Origin: Cryptomeria japonica
Lineage: Eukaryota; Streptophyta; Pinopsida; Cupressales; Cupressaceae
DNA length: 64,000 nt
Reading direction: 5' to 3'
NCBI RefSeq assembly: GCF_030272615.1
Contig: NC_081414.1
Span: 5,333,501-5,397,500, forward strand
Made by a program: the position numbers and the translations under genes. Under the pieces are notes generated by a model that was not told the origin of the DNA, did not search any database, and was given only the letters and a program-made list of their open reading frames with translations. Each line of letters starts with the position of its first letter. The first letter of the stretch is position 1. This document shows positions 1 through 12,483 of the stretch, in pieces.

Positions 1-660
1 ATAATTTTTTGAATTTCATGATGACAACTATGGTGAATCTAAAAGTAGGGTGATTAAAGATGATACAAAATTTTATGACTATATAGCTGGAGAAAGGTAT
101 GTCTATGAGATCCATTATGTTGATCACCATAAAAAGACTCTCACGCTGATTATGATGATCAAACTTTGCTGAATATAAATGATTTCTTTGATGAAATATC
201 CTTAATGCATCTATGAGAAGACTCTAAGGATGAGTTGGATACACTGCTAATTGATGAGGCGGAAACACCTAATGATAACAATGAGGAGGTGCATGAGCTC
301 TCTTAGTTTTTGGGACAACCCTGAACCCATTTGATGAACCATGCATCCAAAGTGTGTCATAATGAATTCTACAATGAATACAGACATGTATCATTCAAAG
401 AGCATGGCAACCTTGTGTTATCTCATAATGAATGCTTTTAGCTATTGGAAAAATGTGCATTGAAAGGTAATAAAGATGGTGGTAGCAACAGTATGAGTAA
501 GACACCAGCTGCTAAGGTAAATGGTTATGCTTACGATCAGTTTATTTTCAATGACATCTTCAGATTGGGCATAATGAAATCAAAGGGATGCCATATTTTT
601 GATCGGGATAAATTTTGGTTTTTCATGTTTTGTGGTTCGGGGCCACCTATTGGATGTTAA
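1..660 (+). other. Unidentified coding-like remnant
   Basis: Several stretches read as protein in the forward direction but are separated by stops and at least one frame change. One runs from about 1 to 150, another acidic stretch from about 150 to 305, and an open segment of 71 codons lies at 445-660. I do not recognise a family. The acidic, low-complexity character and the surrounding repeats suggest an old retroelement remnant, but no protease, RT or integrase motif is visible. It could equally be chance open sequence. Confidence 0.2.
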
Positions 661-690
661 AATCAAATTTTCAAAGTGAAGAACACAGTG

Positions 691-760
691 GTAGGGTGGC
701 CCAATGGATAAGGCACTCGGTTTGCTCCTCCAAAGATCTAAATTCTTGCCATGCCCGCAA
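691..760 (+). repeat. tRNA-Arg-like degenerate segment, possible SINE head
   Basis: Positions 697-707 read TGGCCCAATGG, a good match to a pol III A box and to the D-arm region of plant tRNA-Arg, and are followed by ATAAGGC as in that tRNA. The expected B box about 40 bases further on (735-746) is only weakly matched, and the arms do not fold into a proper cloverleaf. It is therefore a tRNA pseudogene or the head of a tRNA-derived SINE rather than a working tRNA. No poly(A) tail or flanking duplication was found. Confidence 0.4.
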
Positions 761-790
761 GGAGCATGCATCCCCGAGAAGGAGCCACTG

Positions 791-2040
791 TTGGGATTGA
801 AAAATTCATTCTTTATTTTTGAGGTCCCATATATGATATTGTTTGAATGCACTCAGTTTTGACCCTGTGTAATAAGCCTAAGTTGCTATGTTTGAAAGCT
901 TACCATTTTGCACCAGTTAAGTATCATGAGAAATCCTCTTGGAGGATTGTTATACACCTTATAAAAATTATATGTGCCCATTTGAAGCTTCCTCATATCA
1001 ATTTTTATGTATTTGTGAAGTCTCCTTTGGAGGCCCTAAGGTTAGGTCTGCATTTTGCACCTTTCTGCATTTTTCTGAGTAGCCTTGTTTGAGGCATTAT
1101 ATCTTTGTGCCTAGTGATTGTCAAGCCAAACAAAGAGTTGTTCATGTTTCCTTGATATTTTTTGAAACCCCATTCCAAGTGGCTAGGTCTCATCAATCCA
1201 TTTGACAAGTTTACAAAGCCAATTCCATTTGCAAAAAGTTCAGTTCTGCAATTGAACATTGTCAAACAACAGTTTGAAGGCCACTTTGAGAATTTATATT
1301 TTATGTCCAATTAAATTTCAATTCAAATACATTGTACCCCATGATTCCCTATAAAATTTTGTACCATATACCAGATGTATATCCCCCCAGCTCGTCATTT
1401 CACCACTTTTTGAATCCCATTCCAAATGAACATTTTTAGGGTTTTATGAGCAGCATGTTCAGATTTTTTAGAGAAGCCAACTTTGAGGGTTTATAAATTC
1501 CACATGTGACCTAATCAAGGAAAAATATTTTGCACACATGTTCAGGGTATATTGATGTACCAGTGTGCCAAGTGGCGGCTCTTGAAGTAGTGATTCGATA
1601 TTTTTTCAAATCTGGTTTTGATTACTCCTCAGGTTGGTTCAACAAGTTCAATTTCAGGAAATCCTAAGTAAGCAACTTTGCAAGTTAATAAATTTTTCCT
1701 CGGATGTCGAATCAATGATTTATCAGATACCTCAGATTCTTAGTATTGCAATCTATCAACGTGCCAACTCCCATAGTCTGATAAGATGTTTTAATCAGTT
1801 TTTAAGACCTATTTTGAAGGCTACTCAAGTGTTTTCAGTCAAGTCCAAAGTTGCAAAAAACGTCAAATTTTGTGATCCTGAATTCAATTTCTCGACTCCC
1901 GAGCATCTCCAGTCAACGTATCAGAGCATTCTTAGCCAGCTCAGTTGCATGGAAACAAAAATAATTTTGGCTGGGCCCATTCTAGGGCCCGACTAATGAT
2001 ATGATTCAGTTTGACTAGTTCAGAGCACATTAAAATAAGT
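791..2040. other. No recognisable gene
   Basis: Only short open frames occur. The longest forward one (1634-1996, 120 codons) has no recognisable domain and unremarkable composition. Nothing in this stretch supports a gene; it is probably decayed repeat. Confidence 0.3.
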
Positions 2041-5000
2041 ATAAGATACTTAAATCATTTTGATTTAAATAATAATGTTTATACTATTTTGATATAAGTA
2101 GGCAGAAATTCATAGCTAATTTACTTAAATCAATTTATTGATTTAAATATCAAATGGTGCCTAAAAGGAATTGGTTATTTGGGTCATTGGATGAGAATAA
2201 ACCAAAGTTTTGTTTAAATTATATCAAATGGTTTAAACTTGCTCATGTCCCTTTCGATCTTTTCTCCATATGGTGTGGTGGGCCCATGCGATATATGTGG
2301 GCTAGATAGACTTTATGTAAATCCTTATTTATCTCGCATGACACTGGGATAATTTAGTGATACCATGGGCTAAGTAGAGGAATAAAAATAAATCATTGTA
2401 TGATGATTTTTTTATAGTTTGTTGGCTTATTGCATGGCGGGCCCTATAAATCTTCATCAACAAAAGATACGGGGAGATGCTGATAGTGAAGGATTTTATG
2501 TAAAATCTTACCCTGCAATACCTAAGGTAAAATGAAAATATAGAGCGGGATAACTTGAGGACAAGTGGTAGCATGCAGGGTAAATAAAAACAAAGGCAAG
2601 ATAAAATTTTTATTATCCTGTGCTAAGACAAGGAGGAAATGAATGAGCCACGTGATAAGCAACACGACAAAGGAAGACACAGGAGGCTCTTCATGGTATC
2701 CTGTGTGAGGAAAAGCATGAGTAAAACATTGCGTGGGACAAGCAATGAAGCAATAAGCAGAGGGTAAATGTCTTGTCCCGCATGGAGATGGAGGACATGA
2801 CAAGTTCACGTGGGATAAAAATTTATCACGCAAGGAGAGCACATAGAAAGCCCGCAGGGAAGGAAGTAAAATGATAATGTGAAGAAATTGAATAAAGAGG
2901 GCAAAATTTAAGGATTTTGCTCGATGCGCTCATGGCTTTGGTAAGGATAAAATATTAAAGATAGAGGAATGAGGTAGATGGCACAAATGGTTATAAGATC
3001 AACCTATTAACAATCCATGGAATTGATCTGGGGATAATCAGAGATGCATCGCGCTCATTCTATGGGCCAGAAGGGACGATTCTTGAGCTCTTTGTTATGG
3101 GCAATGTAGGGTTTAAGTAGTATGGAACAATGACGTTGTTTAAAGCATGATAGATTAAAATCTCTCAAGCCGTATTTCAAGACCAATGGAGGATTTGTGA
3201 TTGGCATGTCCCCAAGGCAAGGGCACAATATGGGATTTTGGTTTCATTTTCAAAACAGAGTTTTGAGTATCTGTGAGTGTTATGGATACACTACACCAAG
3301 AAGGACTAGTAATGTGTAGCATCACCAACTATATAGGGATCACATGGAAGATTCTCGTGTTGGAGATTCTCAACATGACAAGCCGCATAATGCATGGAAT
3401 CTTTGTTGAGAGGCTTTCAAGTCCTCGAGCAAGAGTATTCGGTGGACAGCTTGAAATATGTTATGTCAAACTCCACTGTCCTTGCCAACGACCTCCATGT
3501 CGGGCCATGATGGGAATATTAGAAGCGGTATGGGATCCATCTAAGCATAAAATTTAGGTATTTTCTATTAGATGTCTTGGTTATAAGCACTCTTGTGCAA
3601 ATAGAATGAGGACTTTTCAACATTTTGAAACTCCTCTTCTCCACAATACATCCTAGGCATGAACATACCTGGTCGTTTGATTGCATAGAAGAAAATTTCA
3701 AGGACTTCATGTTAGTATGGAGGCATTGATATTGAGGAAACACATAAGTTTCAGTTTTGCCATGGAAAGGGTTGAAATATTTTGACACAAAGTATTAAAT
3801 GAAAAAATGGAATGTGAAATGTTCAGTAGAAAATGGATGTTTTTCTCAGAGGTGAGTTTATTTTCACCATATGGTGAAAAGAGGGAAATATTGAACTGGT
3901 GAATGAGAATTTTATTCCTCGCTGAGATTAATGCAAAATTCTAGAAACAACTATGAAAGGAAGGTAATATGCAGTGAAATATCATTCCCTTATAAAGTGA
4001 GTTTTACCCCACATAGAATAAGGTTGAAGGGGATAAATTTATTTTATCCAAGAGGAGTATTTCCTCACTCAGAACTCAAATCTCATGCATGAGGCAATTT
4101 TTTTTTCAATCTAAGACTTTCTTGCTAAGGGTTATTTTATTATTACCTTTGAGCACTATGAGAAATGTACAAGAAAATAACAATCACATGACATTTTTCA
4201 ATCCAAGGGGTCCTTTTTCCATGTCTAAGTAATTGAAAAGTGCAGTAAAAATCAGAGTGATCTTTTCACCAAAATGATCATTTTTCAGTTTTCAATCAGA
4301 GTGCAAAAGTGACTTTTTCAGTTAGAAGCAAATAGGGGCCGATTTTAGCAAACTTTGGCAAGTGAACAAAAGGTGGAGTGGACAAGGGTGCAAAATAGAA
4401 CTTTTCAGTCAATGTGCATAGCAGTGAGTGGACAAGTACCTAAAAAGGTATTTTTCAGATTTTTGAGAAATCTCAAGCAAGTGGACAACGACGAAAAATA
4501 GAAAATTTTGAGCAAGGTGCAGATTTTGAACTGAGAAAGCAACCAGAATGAAGATTTCTCCAAATTTTCAAAAGGCTTCAACATGATTAAGGAGGAGAGG
4601 ACAACCAATAAGAGTGAAGTGCATATTTCAAGATGGAGGACAAGTCTTCTCAGAGATTCTTTTGGGGTTTCTATTAGGTTTTCTCTCTTTGATGTATACT
4701 CTCTTCTCTTCTCAGTTTTGGGTATTCTTAATGTAATTTCTCTTAGCATTCTGGAAGAAAGGCTTCCATGCAAATAGTGCAATATTTTCATGACAATTGG
4801 AGTTTTTCTTTCAGTTTGTAGTTTTTAATGTTTCAAATAGTTTGTAATTTGAATACAAATAGTTTCAGAGGTTTTATTTGCAGTTGTTTCTCCTATGTAT
4901 GCTCTATTTTATAAAATGAAATGATCAAGGATCCTTTGTTTTGTCCCTGCAAGTCATGCGTATGTCTTGTTGTTTGCTTCTCTTCTAGGAAGCGATTAAT

Positions 5001-5700
5001 TTTCTTCTTCAAGGTGTAGGAATAGTGTTGTGTATATTTGAGATTATTCAGTATGGCTGTTGGTGAAATCAAAAGAGAGAATGTTGATGTAATGCATTAA
5101 CATTCAAAGCTCAAAGGTTGCATGTTTGCCCTATTTGAATGTTAAATCTGCATGTTCCAAGGTTAACTCTATTGCCCATACAAGACATTGGTCATGGTTG
5201 TTGTTTTCAGTTTTTAGAACCTTTTCATAATCAAAATTTGTATTATTTTTGTATTTCTCTCTACATTAGGAGTAGGATTATTGTAGAAACCCAACCTCAA
5301 TGAGTGCTTAGATGCTTACAAACTAAGGTTAAAGCCATAACTAGGAGTTTATCCATCTTCCTTAGTATCTTTCATTGGGGTGATCTATTGTAACATGTAA
5401 TGTCAAGAGTGTTTTAAAGTTGATGGTTATAGGACATTACATAGGTTCACCCACTTGGGTCTCACAGAGCCAAAATAGTAGTAGATCTCAGTCTTGTGAC
5501 GGAGTCTTGTCAAGTTGGCCAAATCCCTCCCCGATTTTTTCGATGAGTTAGTGGTAATTCCTCTGACTCGTGGACTATTGGTTTGGAAACCAACAAAGTC
5601 ATGTAAATTGAAACAAGATATACCTTTACACCGAAATGTCATCACCTGTATGTCTCACCATAAATCCAAGTAAAACTGAAATCCAATCATGCAAAATGAG
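2041..5700. other. Unidentified repeat, upstream flank of gypsy G2
   Basis: This stretch is AT-rich with no coding domain. It lies directly upstream of the forward-strand G2 gag remnant, so a decayed LTR and leader of that element would be expected here. I could not find a matching second LTR, a PBS or a clear TG...CA boundary. T-rich sequence around 4640-4920 looks like LTR R/U5 sequence, but that is only an impression. Confidence 0.25.
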
Positions 5701-5939
5701 TACCAACCGTTATTAGTATCAAATCAATATAGTGACCAAACATATGAATAATATCACCAGTGAAGATCAACACCATTACTCTGTGAGCAGGATAGCTTTC
5801 TGTTTGCACATGGAGCCAACAAGACCACTACCACAACAATGTAAATATGAAAGTAAATCAACATCATAATGTTGTCCATGAACAAAACACTTAATGCCAA
5901 AGCCTGAGGCATGAATGCCAAGACCAAGTGTGCCAAAAT

Positions 5940-6635
5940 CAATGTGCCAACCAAACAATAATTTTGACATCAGGGACAAATAACACAAAAGAGAAGTCAA
6001 CACAAAACACTTCTTGCTCTATGCCACTTAATACTCAAGTCTCTTCTATGACCCTACATTCCACAACCATACCCATGACTCAACTATCACAGAGTATGGG
6101 CATGACTACTTTTGGTTATTAGAACATGGGATATAATCCTTTTTTTGGTTAGAAAAACTCCCAAAATAAAAATTGGCAACAAATCCATGTATCACAACCT
6201 CATATACAAAAACAAATACCTCAAGTCTAGGTTGGGCATCAGTTTCAGCAACAAGGCCAACAACAAAACTTGCAGAATCAAGGCCTCCATCAAGGTTATC
6301 AAAGGGTAAACTCATTTGCTAGGTCTCCTATGAAAGTGGATAGGTTTAGGCAATTTTTTTTAATGGGATTCTAGGATTCACTAACCCAATTAGCAATGAG
6401 GTCAGGCTGCAAGTTCCTAAGTTCTCATCAAATAATGCTTTATTAGGAGATGATCACTTGAGGACATTTAAAAATTTTGCTGATAATTATGGGTTAGAAA
6501 ACAAGGATGTTATGATGAATCTTTTTATGTAGTCTATTGTAGATGATTCTAGGGATTGGTATAAGAGTTTACTTGATAATTGTATTGAATCTTCGCGGGA
6601 GTTTTGTGAGAATTTGCTAAGATCTAGAATCCAAT
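5940..6635 (+). pseudogene. Ty3/gypsy G2 gag, N-terminal part
   Basis: The forward translation is Gln- and Asn-rich around 6110-6310. It is followed from about 6370 by a recognisable plant gypsy capsid region: a VPKFSSNNALLGDD-like entry, then DVMMNLFM and DDSRDWYKSL. The last matches the conserved aromatic/WY capsid signature of retrotransposon gag. Frameshifts and several TAG stops show it is dead. It ends mid-domain at the start of an inserted copia LTR, and the remaining gag (YGDQFDPSF...) resumes near 32170 on the same strand. The intervening 25 kb is therefore later insertions. Family assignment is firm; exact start and frame are not. Confidence 0.7.
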
Positions 6636-7046
6636 TGATAGCATAAACATGAGAGAACCAAATATGTGAAAAGAATAAACTGTATTCCTATCCAGATGCA
6701 AAATACCCAATTAACTAAGTTGATTGATTGAATTTATTACAATGTTTATGAGCCTACTTATAAAGGTAAGGCTATGGGAGCACAAAATCATGACATGTGG
6801 CTTAATGAGAAAAAAGGGTAGGTGAGGCTAGGTAGGAGAAATAATAAAGTATTCCACAAGAGATGGATCAACCAGTGAAGGTGGAATGTAGCAACAAGAT
6901 AAGACCACAAAAGGTGGAATTTCTCCTACTAAAAACTTCCCTAGATGCACACTTCCCTAAGTGTCTCATATGCAAACTACAATTAATGCATTATCCTTAG
7001 TAAAATTAAGTAAAGTGTAATTATGAGACATATTTTACACCAACAC
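6636..7046 (-). mobile_element. Copia LTR (element X), 3' LTR
   Basis: Read on the minus strand this 411-bp segment starts TGTTGGTGTAAAATATG and ends ATGCTATCA, the TG...CA form of copia LTRs. It is preceded by a purine-rich tract (AAGGGTGGG, 7047-7056), as expected for the end of an internal region. No partner LTR or target duplication could be found, so X is a truncated element. Confidence 0.6.
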
Positions 7047-7294
7047 CCACCCTTAAGTGCAACTTAGGGGAATGTAGACTCAAGCTAACAATGTAAGATG
7101 GGTCTCGACTACCAGGCCATGTTAGTTACCCATGTACAAATGCAATTCAATCTCTCACAAACAGAGAAAGAGAGAAAAACCCAATAGGAAAAATCTCCCC
7201 CCGAAAAGAGAGATAAAAGCACAAAATTCTCTCAATGATGAATGAGAAGAACATAGCCTCAAGTGAGGAAAAAGTACCTCCCATAAGAGAGATG
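7047..7294 (-). mobile_element. Copia X 3' untranslated region with PPT
   Basis: On the minus strand this holds a GGGGGGAGATTTTTCC purine run and then the AAGGGTGGG tract abutting the LTR, the usual layout 3' of a copia pol gene. No pol domain is readable, so only the 3' tail survives here. It is interrupted at 7295 by solo LTR S and appears to continue at 8596. Confidence 0.5.
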
Positions 7295-8595
7295 TGTTGG
7301 AAGAATGTTGTAAATATGTGCTTGAGAGATATTTGAGAGATGTATTGTCATTTCTATCAACATATTTATCTATCTGTGACAGTAATGCAGTGAAGTTTAG
7401 CGAGTTAGTTTTTTCAACATGATGAAGATCAAAGTTTGTAGATTAAAGGGTTTATAGAGAAATATCTTGATTTGATTCAATTCAAGCTTCAGAGTTCTGA
7501 ATGCATATTTGATTGAGTTATGGGTATCTATGTTGTGGTTGGTTTTTCAGTTGTCTAGTGGTGACAGAGTGACAATATTTTGATTTGCATTGCTCCGGAT
7601 TGTAATATCTTGTTTTGCAGATTTGGAGATATGTTTGGGACATTGGTGTGTCTCCTCAATTCAAGTTTTTCATTGTTTGAAGATCCACAAGTTTTTTTTC
7701 AAGGTTGACGATCATTGCAGTTAGTGTTCCTGAGGTTCAGTATGAAGATGCTAATGATTCTAGTAATTTGTGTTTACATGGATGTTGCTATGATAATTCA
7801 TGATGCTTGTGGATGTTTCTGGATCATGTGCCTTTTGTGTTGGTGGTCCACATTGATCGTTGAGATTGTAATTGATATTTTTCTTTGATATGTTGGTGTT
7901 TTTCATGTTCTTAGTCGAACATATAGTTGTAGCATATTGCAGATGTTCGAGGCAAAAGATTTGGGTCCATGTTATGTCTTGACCGATATTGGTTAGTCCA
8001 CATGTAATATTGTATTGTGTATGGTTGTATTTTTGTAATTAGGTGGTGAGTGTTGAATCGACCTTGATGATTTATCCAAGGTTGATGTCATAAATAAATA
8101 AGTGTAATAACCGTGTATTCATGTGGTAGTGTGTGAATGAGTATGAGTATGTATGTGTGCTAAATGTATACATCTTTTGAAGGCATATAAGAAGTATGAA
8201 TAAGAAAGTTGTTTTGTGCTTCAATGGAACTGAACTAGGCATTGAGATGCTATTCCACAGTTCATAACTTTTGGATGTGATCCATGACTGTTTGTATAGG
8301 TAGTGAGCCTTCTTGTTTTGAGCAGTGAGCTCTAGGAAGTGTGCCTGAATGCATGTGCATTCCCCATTTTAATACTTTTAACAGAGTATACATATTTTGT
8401 GGGTTCACCCCCATCGTGGTTTTTCCCTTAATAGGGTTCCACATAAATAATCTTGGTGTTGTGTGTGTTTATGATGTGTTGTTGATTTATGCTTTCATGT
8501 TTAATTATCTGATCTGAGTATAAGTTTAAGTAGTGTGAGTTTTTGAGACAGTTGATTCAATCCCCCCCCCTCAGTTGTATGTCCTATTTCCATCA
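7295..8595 (+). mobile_element. Solo copia LTR (S)
   Basis: This 1301-bp segment runs from TGTTGGAAGAATG to TATTTCCATCA. It contains the LTR box shared with the other copia LTRs here (about 8400-8462, GGTTTTTCCC...TTGGTGTT) and a C-rich ATTCAATCCCCCCCCC stretch near its 3' end. It is flanked by AGATG (7290-7294) and AGAAG (8596-8600), four of five bases matching, which fits a target-site duplication. No internal domain adjoins it, so it is a solo LTR left by LTR-LTR recombination, inserted in the 3' part of copia X. Confidence 0.65.
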
Positions 8596-8950
8596 AGAAG
8601 AAGAATGACCATGAAGCCCCCCTTCAATGTAGAATCTCCTACAAGGATGGTCCAATGATGTTGACCAAAATTCCTCCCCATTTGGAAGATATAGAGTCAA
8701 TGTTGCACCAAGAATGTTAAAGTGTGAAAAAACTAGGTACCAATATCGATGAATAATGACCACTGAATCACTCATTGCACCAAAATGAAGATCAAGCATT
8801 GAGACAACATTCTTTTAGCATAAGCTGGATACTCATCAATGTAGATTGGTACAATCAAAGTCTCATTGGAGCCATCCAAAAATTTGTACAATCTATGTCT
8901 TGATTAGAGCCATGCACCAAGACTCACAAGATATTTCCTAATCTATAGTG
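8596..8950 (-). other. Continuation of copia X tail, no gene
   Basis: The 68-codon minus-strand frame at 8593-8799 has no domain. The segment lies between solo LTR S and the C1 insertion and is probably the same host repeat as 7047-7294. Confidence 0.3.
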
Positions 8951-10171
8951 TATTAGGATAACCGATGGACAACTAAGAGGGAAGGGGTGAATCAGTTGTC
9001 AACATATTATACAATTTTAAGCTCACAAAACCTTTTACTGAAATGCATAAACCAAATACCAAAATAGCAGATATAACAATTGAGCACAAACAAAAATCAT
9101 AAACCATATACTATGCATCCACAAGACATAACACCAAGATTTGTACGTGGAAAACCCAGTAAAGGGAAAAACCATAGTGAGAAGCCTACCCACAGTCAGA
9201 TGATACTTCTGCAGCAAGTATGTGATTACAATAAGGGGGATGCACATGCAGGAAGGCACATTGCTTAGAGCGCATTGCTCATCACAAATGAGCCTCACTG
9301 CCTACAAAAGATCTCCATACTACAATCCAGAAATAAGAATGAACTGCAAGAATAACATCTCCTATGTCTTAGTACAGTTCCAATTAAGCTCAATACCAGA
9401 GGTCTTAAACCTTTTATGTAAACCCAATTTGATCACCTATAATCGACCAAAACCTCTGCATATGATTACAACTTTATTCACACACAGATAATCCTATAAC
9501 CCATGACCATCTTATGATCTACAAAGAGATCTTACATCATATATATACAAACCCAGGACCTAAACAATTAGGTTGGCCACCTAAAAGAAAATACAATAAA
9601 TCCATTTCATAAACCCGCAAACCAATGATAACCCAATTTGTGCTAAAACTGAAACAACATTATCCAATCAATAAATCCAACTGGTAACGCATCGGGATCA
9701 TCCACTAGCACATTACACAAACTGGTCCATAACCTAACATAATAGCACCAGACCTAAAATAGGTCACCATAAGCCAAATGCAACACCACCGATCAACTGG
9801 AACATGAACATGATAACCATCAACATCCTAAAAACCTTCTAGAAGCCACACCAACACCACTTAACAAATCCATCAAAAGATCTTCAATAAAGCTCTGTTG
9901 GTAAAAGCCTTACCGGTAACCAAAAGGCTTACCAGAACAAATGATAGCTTCCAAACCATCAAATTCTAAAACAACTGAATGAGATACGCATCTGAATAAC
10001 ATGAATGACCAAACCAAATCAATTCCACCAATCAGAACATACCGAAGAATACTAGAGATGATCTCTAGATCGACATCAAGGTCCAACCACTCTACCAGAA
10101 CCTGGTAGACAACCAAGAAGAAAGTGTTGACATCAATGCAACACATAATCAATTCCTCCAAAATGCCAACA
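8951..10171 (-). repeat. C1 3' LTR
   Basis: On the minus strand it begins TGTTGGCATTTTGG at 10171 and ends at 8951. The last bases align to the 5' LTR end CCTAACA with one change (the terminal TG/CA has mutated to TA). The shared copia LTR box lies at about 9127-9172. Its sequence aligns along its whole length with 30270-31499. Confidence 0.85.
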
Positions 10172-10183
10172 ATCTCCCCCTTT
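10172..10183 (-). promoter_or_regulatory. C1 polypurine tract
   Basis: AAAGGGGGAGAT on the minus strand directly precedes the 3' LTR. This is the site where plus-strand DNA synthesis is primed in copia elements. Confidence 0.75.
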
Positions 10184-10530
10184 GGCATTGATGGCAACAC
10201 TAGATGTGAAAAACATCCAAGTGCCAAGAAATGCCAAACAAGTCTCCCCCAATGGAAGACATCCAAGCAAATGATATATCAATGAAGCTCTGAACCAATA
10301 GACCGAACTCCCCCTGCGACTGATATCTTTGTAAAGCTCTATTTTTCATATGTATATCTCCCCCCCTTTGACATCAATGCCAGAAATTTGACATAAACAT
10401 CAAAGAAAGATCATAGATCCCCTGAACCACACAACTGACTACTCCCCTTGAGTAGTAGCACCAACACATCAATCCAGAATGAGTAATAGCTTTGATAAAT
10501 GCATATCAGACTGATGTCGATCAACATCAC
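10184..10530 (-). other. C1 3' untranslated region
   Basis: This is non-coding spacer between the end of pol and the PPT. It holds a second purine-rich run (AAAGGGGGGGAGAT on the minus strand, about 10358-10372) but no gene. Confidence 0.6.
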
Positions 10531-11634
10531 TTAAGTCTCTACTGAAGGGGCAAAGACCCCCAATCTATCTCTAAAGTACTCAAATGATTCCTTGGGCAAA
10601 GGTTTAGTGAAGATATCTACAATTTTTTCTTTAGTATTCACATAAACCAATCTTACTTCATTTGCTTCTATATTTTCCCTCAAAAATCTATACTTGATTG
10701 ATATGTGCTTTGTCTTAGAATGAAATATTGGATTCTTTGATATGTCAATAGCAACAGAGTTATCACAGTGAGTAACTACCTGTTCATTACAATCTACCTT
10801 TATATCCTTCAACATTTTCTTCATCCATAGAATTTGTGTACAGTTAGTAGCAGCTTCAATAATAGATAAAGAAGCACATGACTGTTTCTTGATGATCCAT
10901 GAAACAAGTTTCTTTCTAAGAAAGAAAGCTCCACTGGATGTGCTTTTCCGGTCATCTATATCTCCAACCCAATCTGCATCTATATATGCACATAGTTTAA
11001 AGTCATCATCTTTAGGATACCATAAACCATATTTAGTTATTCCTTGCAAATACCGAAAAATCCTTTTTATTTCACTCTCATTATTCTTTCTAGGATCACT
11101 CTGATATCTTGATACAATACAAATTACATTCATTATATTCGGTCTAGTCTGAGTCAAATATAACAAACCTCCAATCATATACTTATACCTTGTAGGGTTT
11201 ACCGGAGATGATACATCTTTCTTTGTCAATTTCTCACTTGTAACCATAGGAGTACCAACCAGTTTAAAATTTTCAATACCAAATTTCTTCAACAACTCTC
11301 TAGCATACTTAGTTTGATGGATGAAAATACCTTTATCAATCTGAGTAATTTGCAAACCTAAGAAAAATCTTATTTCCACAATCATAGACATCTCAAATTC
11401 ATTCTTCATATCATCAGAGAATTTCATACATAACTTTTCCTCACCTTTAAAAATGATATAATCAACAAAGACCTCAACAATCAATATGTCATCATCAATG
11501 ATTTTATAATATAAATTATTATTAGCATTACCATTAGTGAAACCAAGCTTCAAAAGATATTTGTCCAATCTAGCATACCAAACTCTAGGGGCTTGCTTCA
11601 ATCCATATAAAGATTTCCTTAATCTGCAAACCAT
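10531..11634 (-). pseudogene. C1 pol: reverse transcriptase (C-terminal) and RNase H
   Basis: This is the longest frame of C1 (367 codons). It opens with SLYGLKQAPRVWY, a copia RT hallmark. The catalytic YVDD-type motif reads FVDYIIF, so one essential Asp is lost. FFLGLQI, YMIGGLLYLTQTRPNI and the linker to RNase H follow. RNase H shows the ADWVGDIDDRKSTSSG and THCDNSVAI blocks, then HSKTKHI and DIFTKPLP, and ends near the expected pol terminus. The family's active-site Glu block (normally EAEY) reads IEAATN. The first displayed residue is not a real start, because the RT N-terminus continues upstream (about 11635-11980) through stops and frameshifts. Confidence 0.85.
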
Positions 11635-11978
11635 GTTTTTGTCATTTGAAGCTAAAAATCTATTAGGTTGCTCAATGTAGATTTCCTCTTCAAGATCTCA
11701 ATTCAGAAATACACAATTAATATCCATTTGTAAACCTTGTCTTTCTTATGGACAACATAAGAAAGAAATAATCTCACAGCTTCAATCCTAGCTTTCGAAG
11801 AAAAAGTCTCATCATAATCAATTCCTTCCTTTTGAGAATATCATTTTTATACTAATCTAGCCTTGTTCCTCACAACTTATTGATCTTCATTCAATTTATT
11901 CCTAAAAACCCATTTAGTTCCAATAACATTCTTATTTTTAGGTTGGGGAACTAAAGTCCATGTGTTGTTCTTTTCTAT

Positions 11979-12483
11979 CTAATCCAATTCCTCTTCCATA
12001 GCTTTCATCCAACATTCATCCTTACATGCTTCAAAAACTGATACCAGTTCAATTAGAGAAATTAAACATACCTCTTCAGCTGCCAACCTTCTCTTTGTCA
12101 TCACTCCTTTGCTCTTGTCTCCAATAATCTGATCTTCTGAATGATTCAACCTTACATACCTTGGAGTCTTCTGACTTTCTGTTTCTCTGCTTTGATCTTC
12201 AGTTACTGTTGAATTCTTTGATTCTGCCAGGGTAACTGGTTCAACATTATGTTCTGGTATAGGTGCTACTGGTTCAGTTATGATCATTTTCACTACTAGT
12301 TCTCTCTCATGAGTTCTGATTTGACCTTTGTACTACTCATCCACCTTGACATTAGCGCTCTCCATAATTCTTTGCAATCTTTTGTTATAACATCTCTATT
12401 CTTTGCTTTGATTTGAATAACCAAGAAATATCCCTTCATCACATCTAGAATCAAACTTTCCAATGGATTCATCTCTTTTGATA
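11979..12483 (-). pseudogene. C1 pol: integrase C-terminus and linker to RT
   Basis: Two adjacent minus-strand frames (12296-12487 and 11979-12293) cover the integrase tail. It includes a GIFLGYS-like block, the variable acidic linker, RYVRLNHSEDQIIG, and the EACKDECWMKAMEEELD entry to copia RT. The TWTLVPQPKNKNVIGTKWVF block continues just below 11980. Stops and a frame change separate the pieces, confirming decay. Confidence 0.75.

Noticed and set aside
1634-1996. 120-codon forward frame
   Set aside because: No recognisable domain, neighbour or start context; it could arise by chance in AT-rich repeat DNA.
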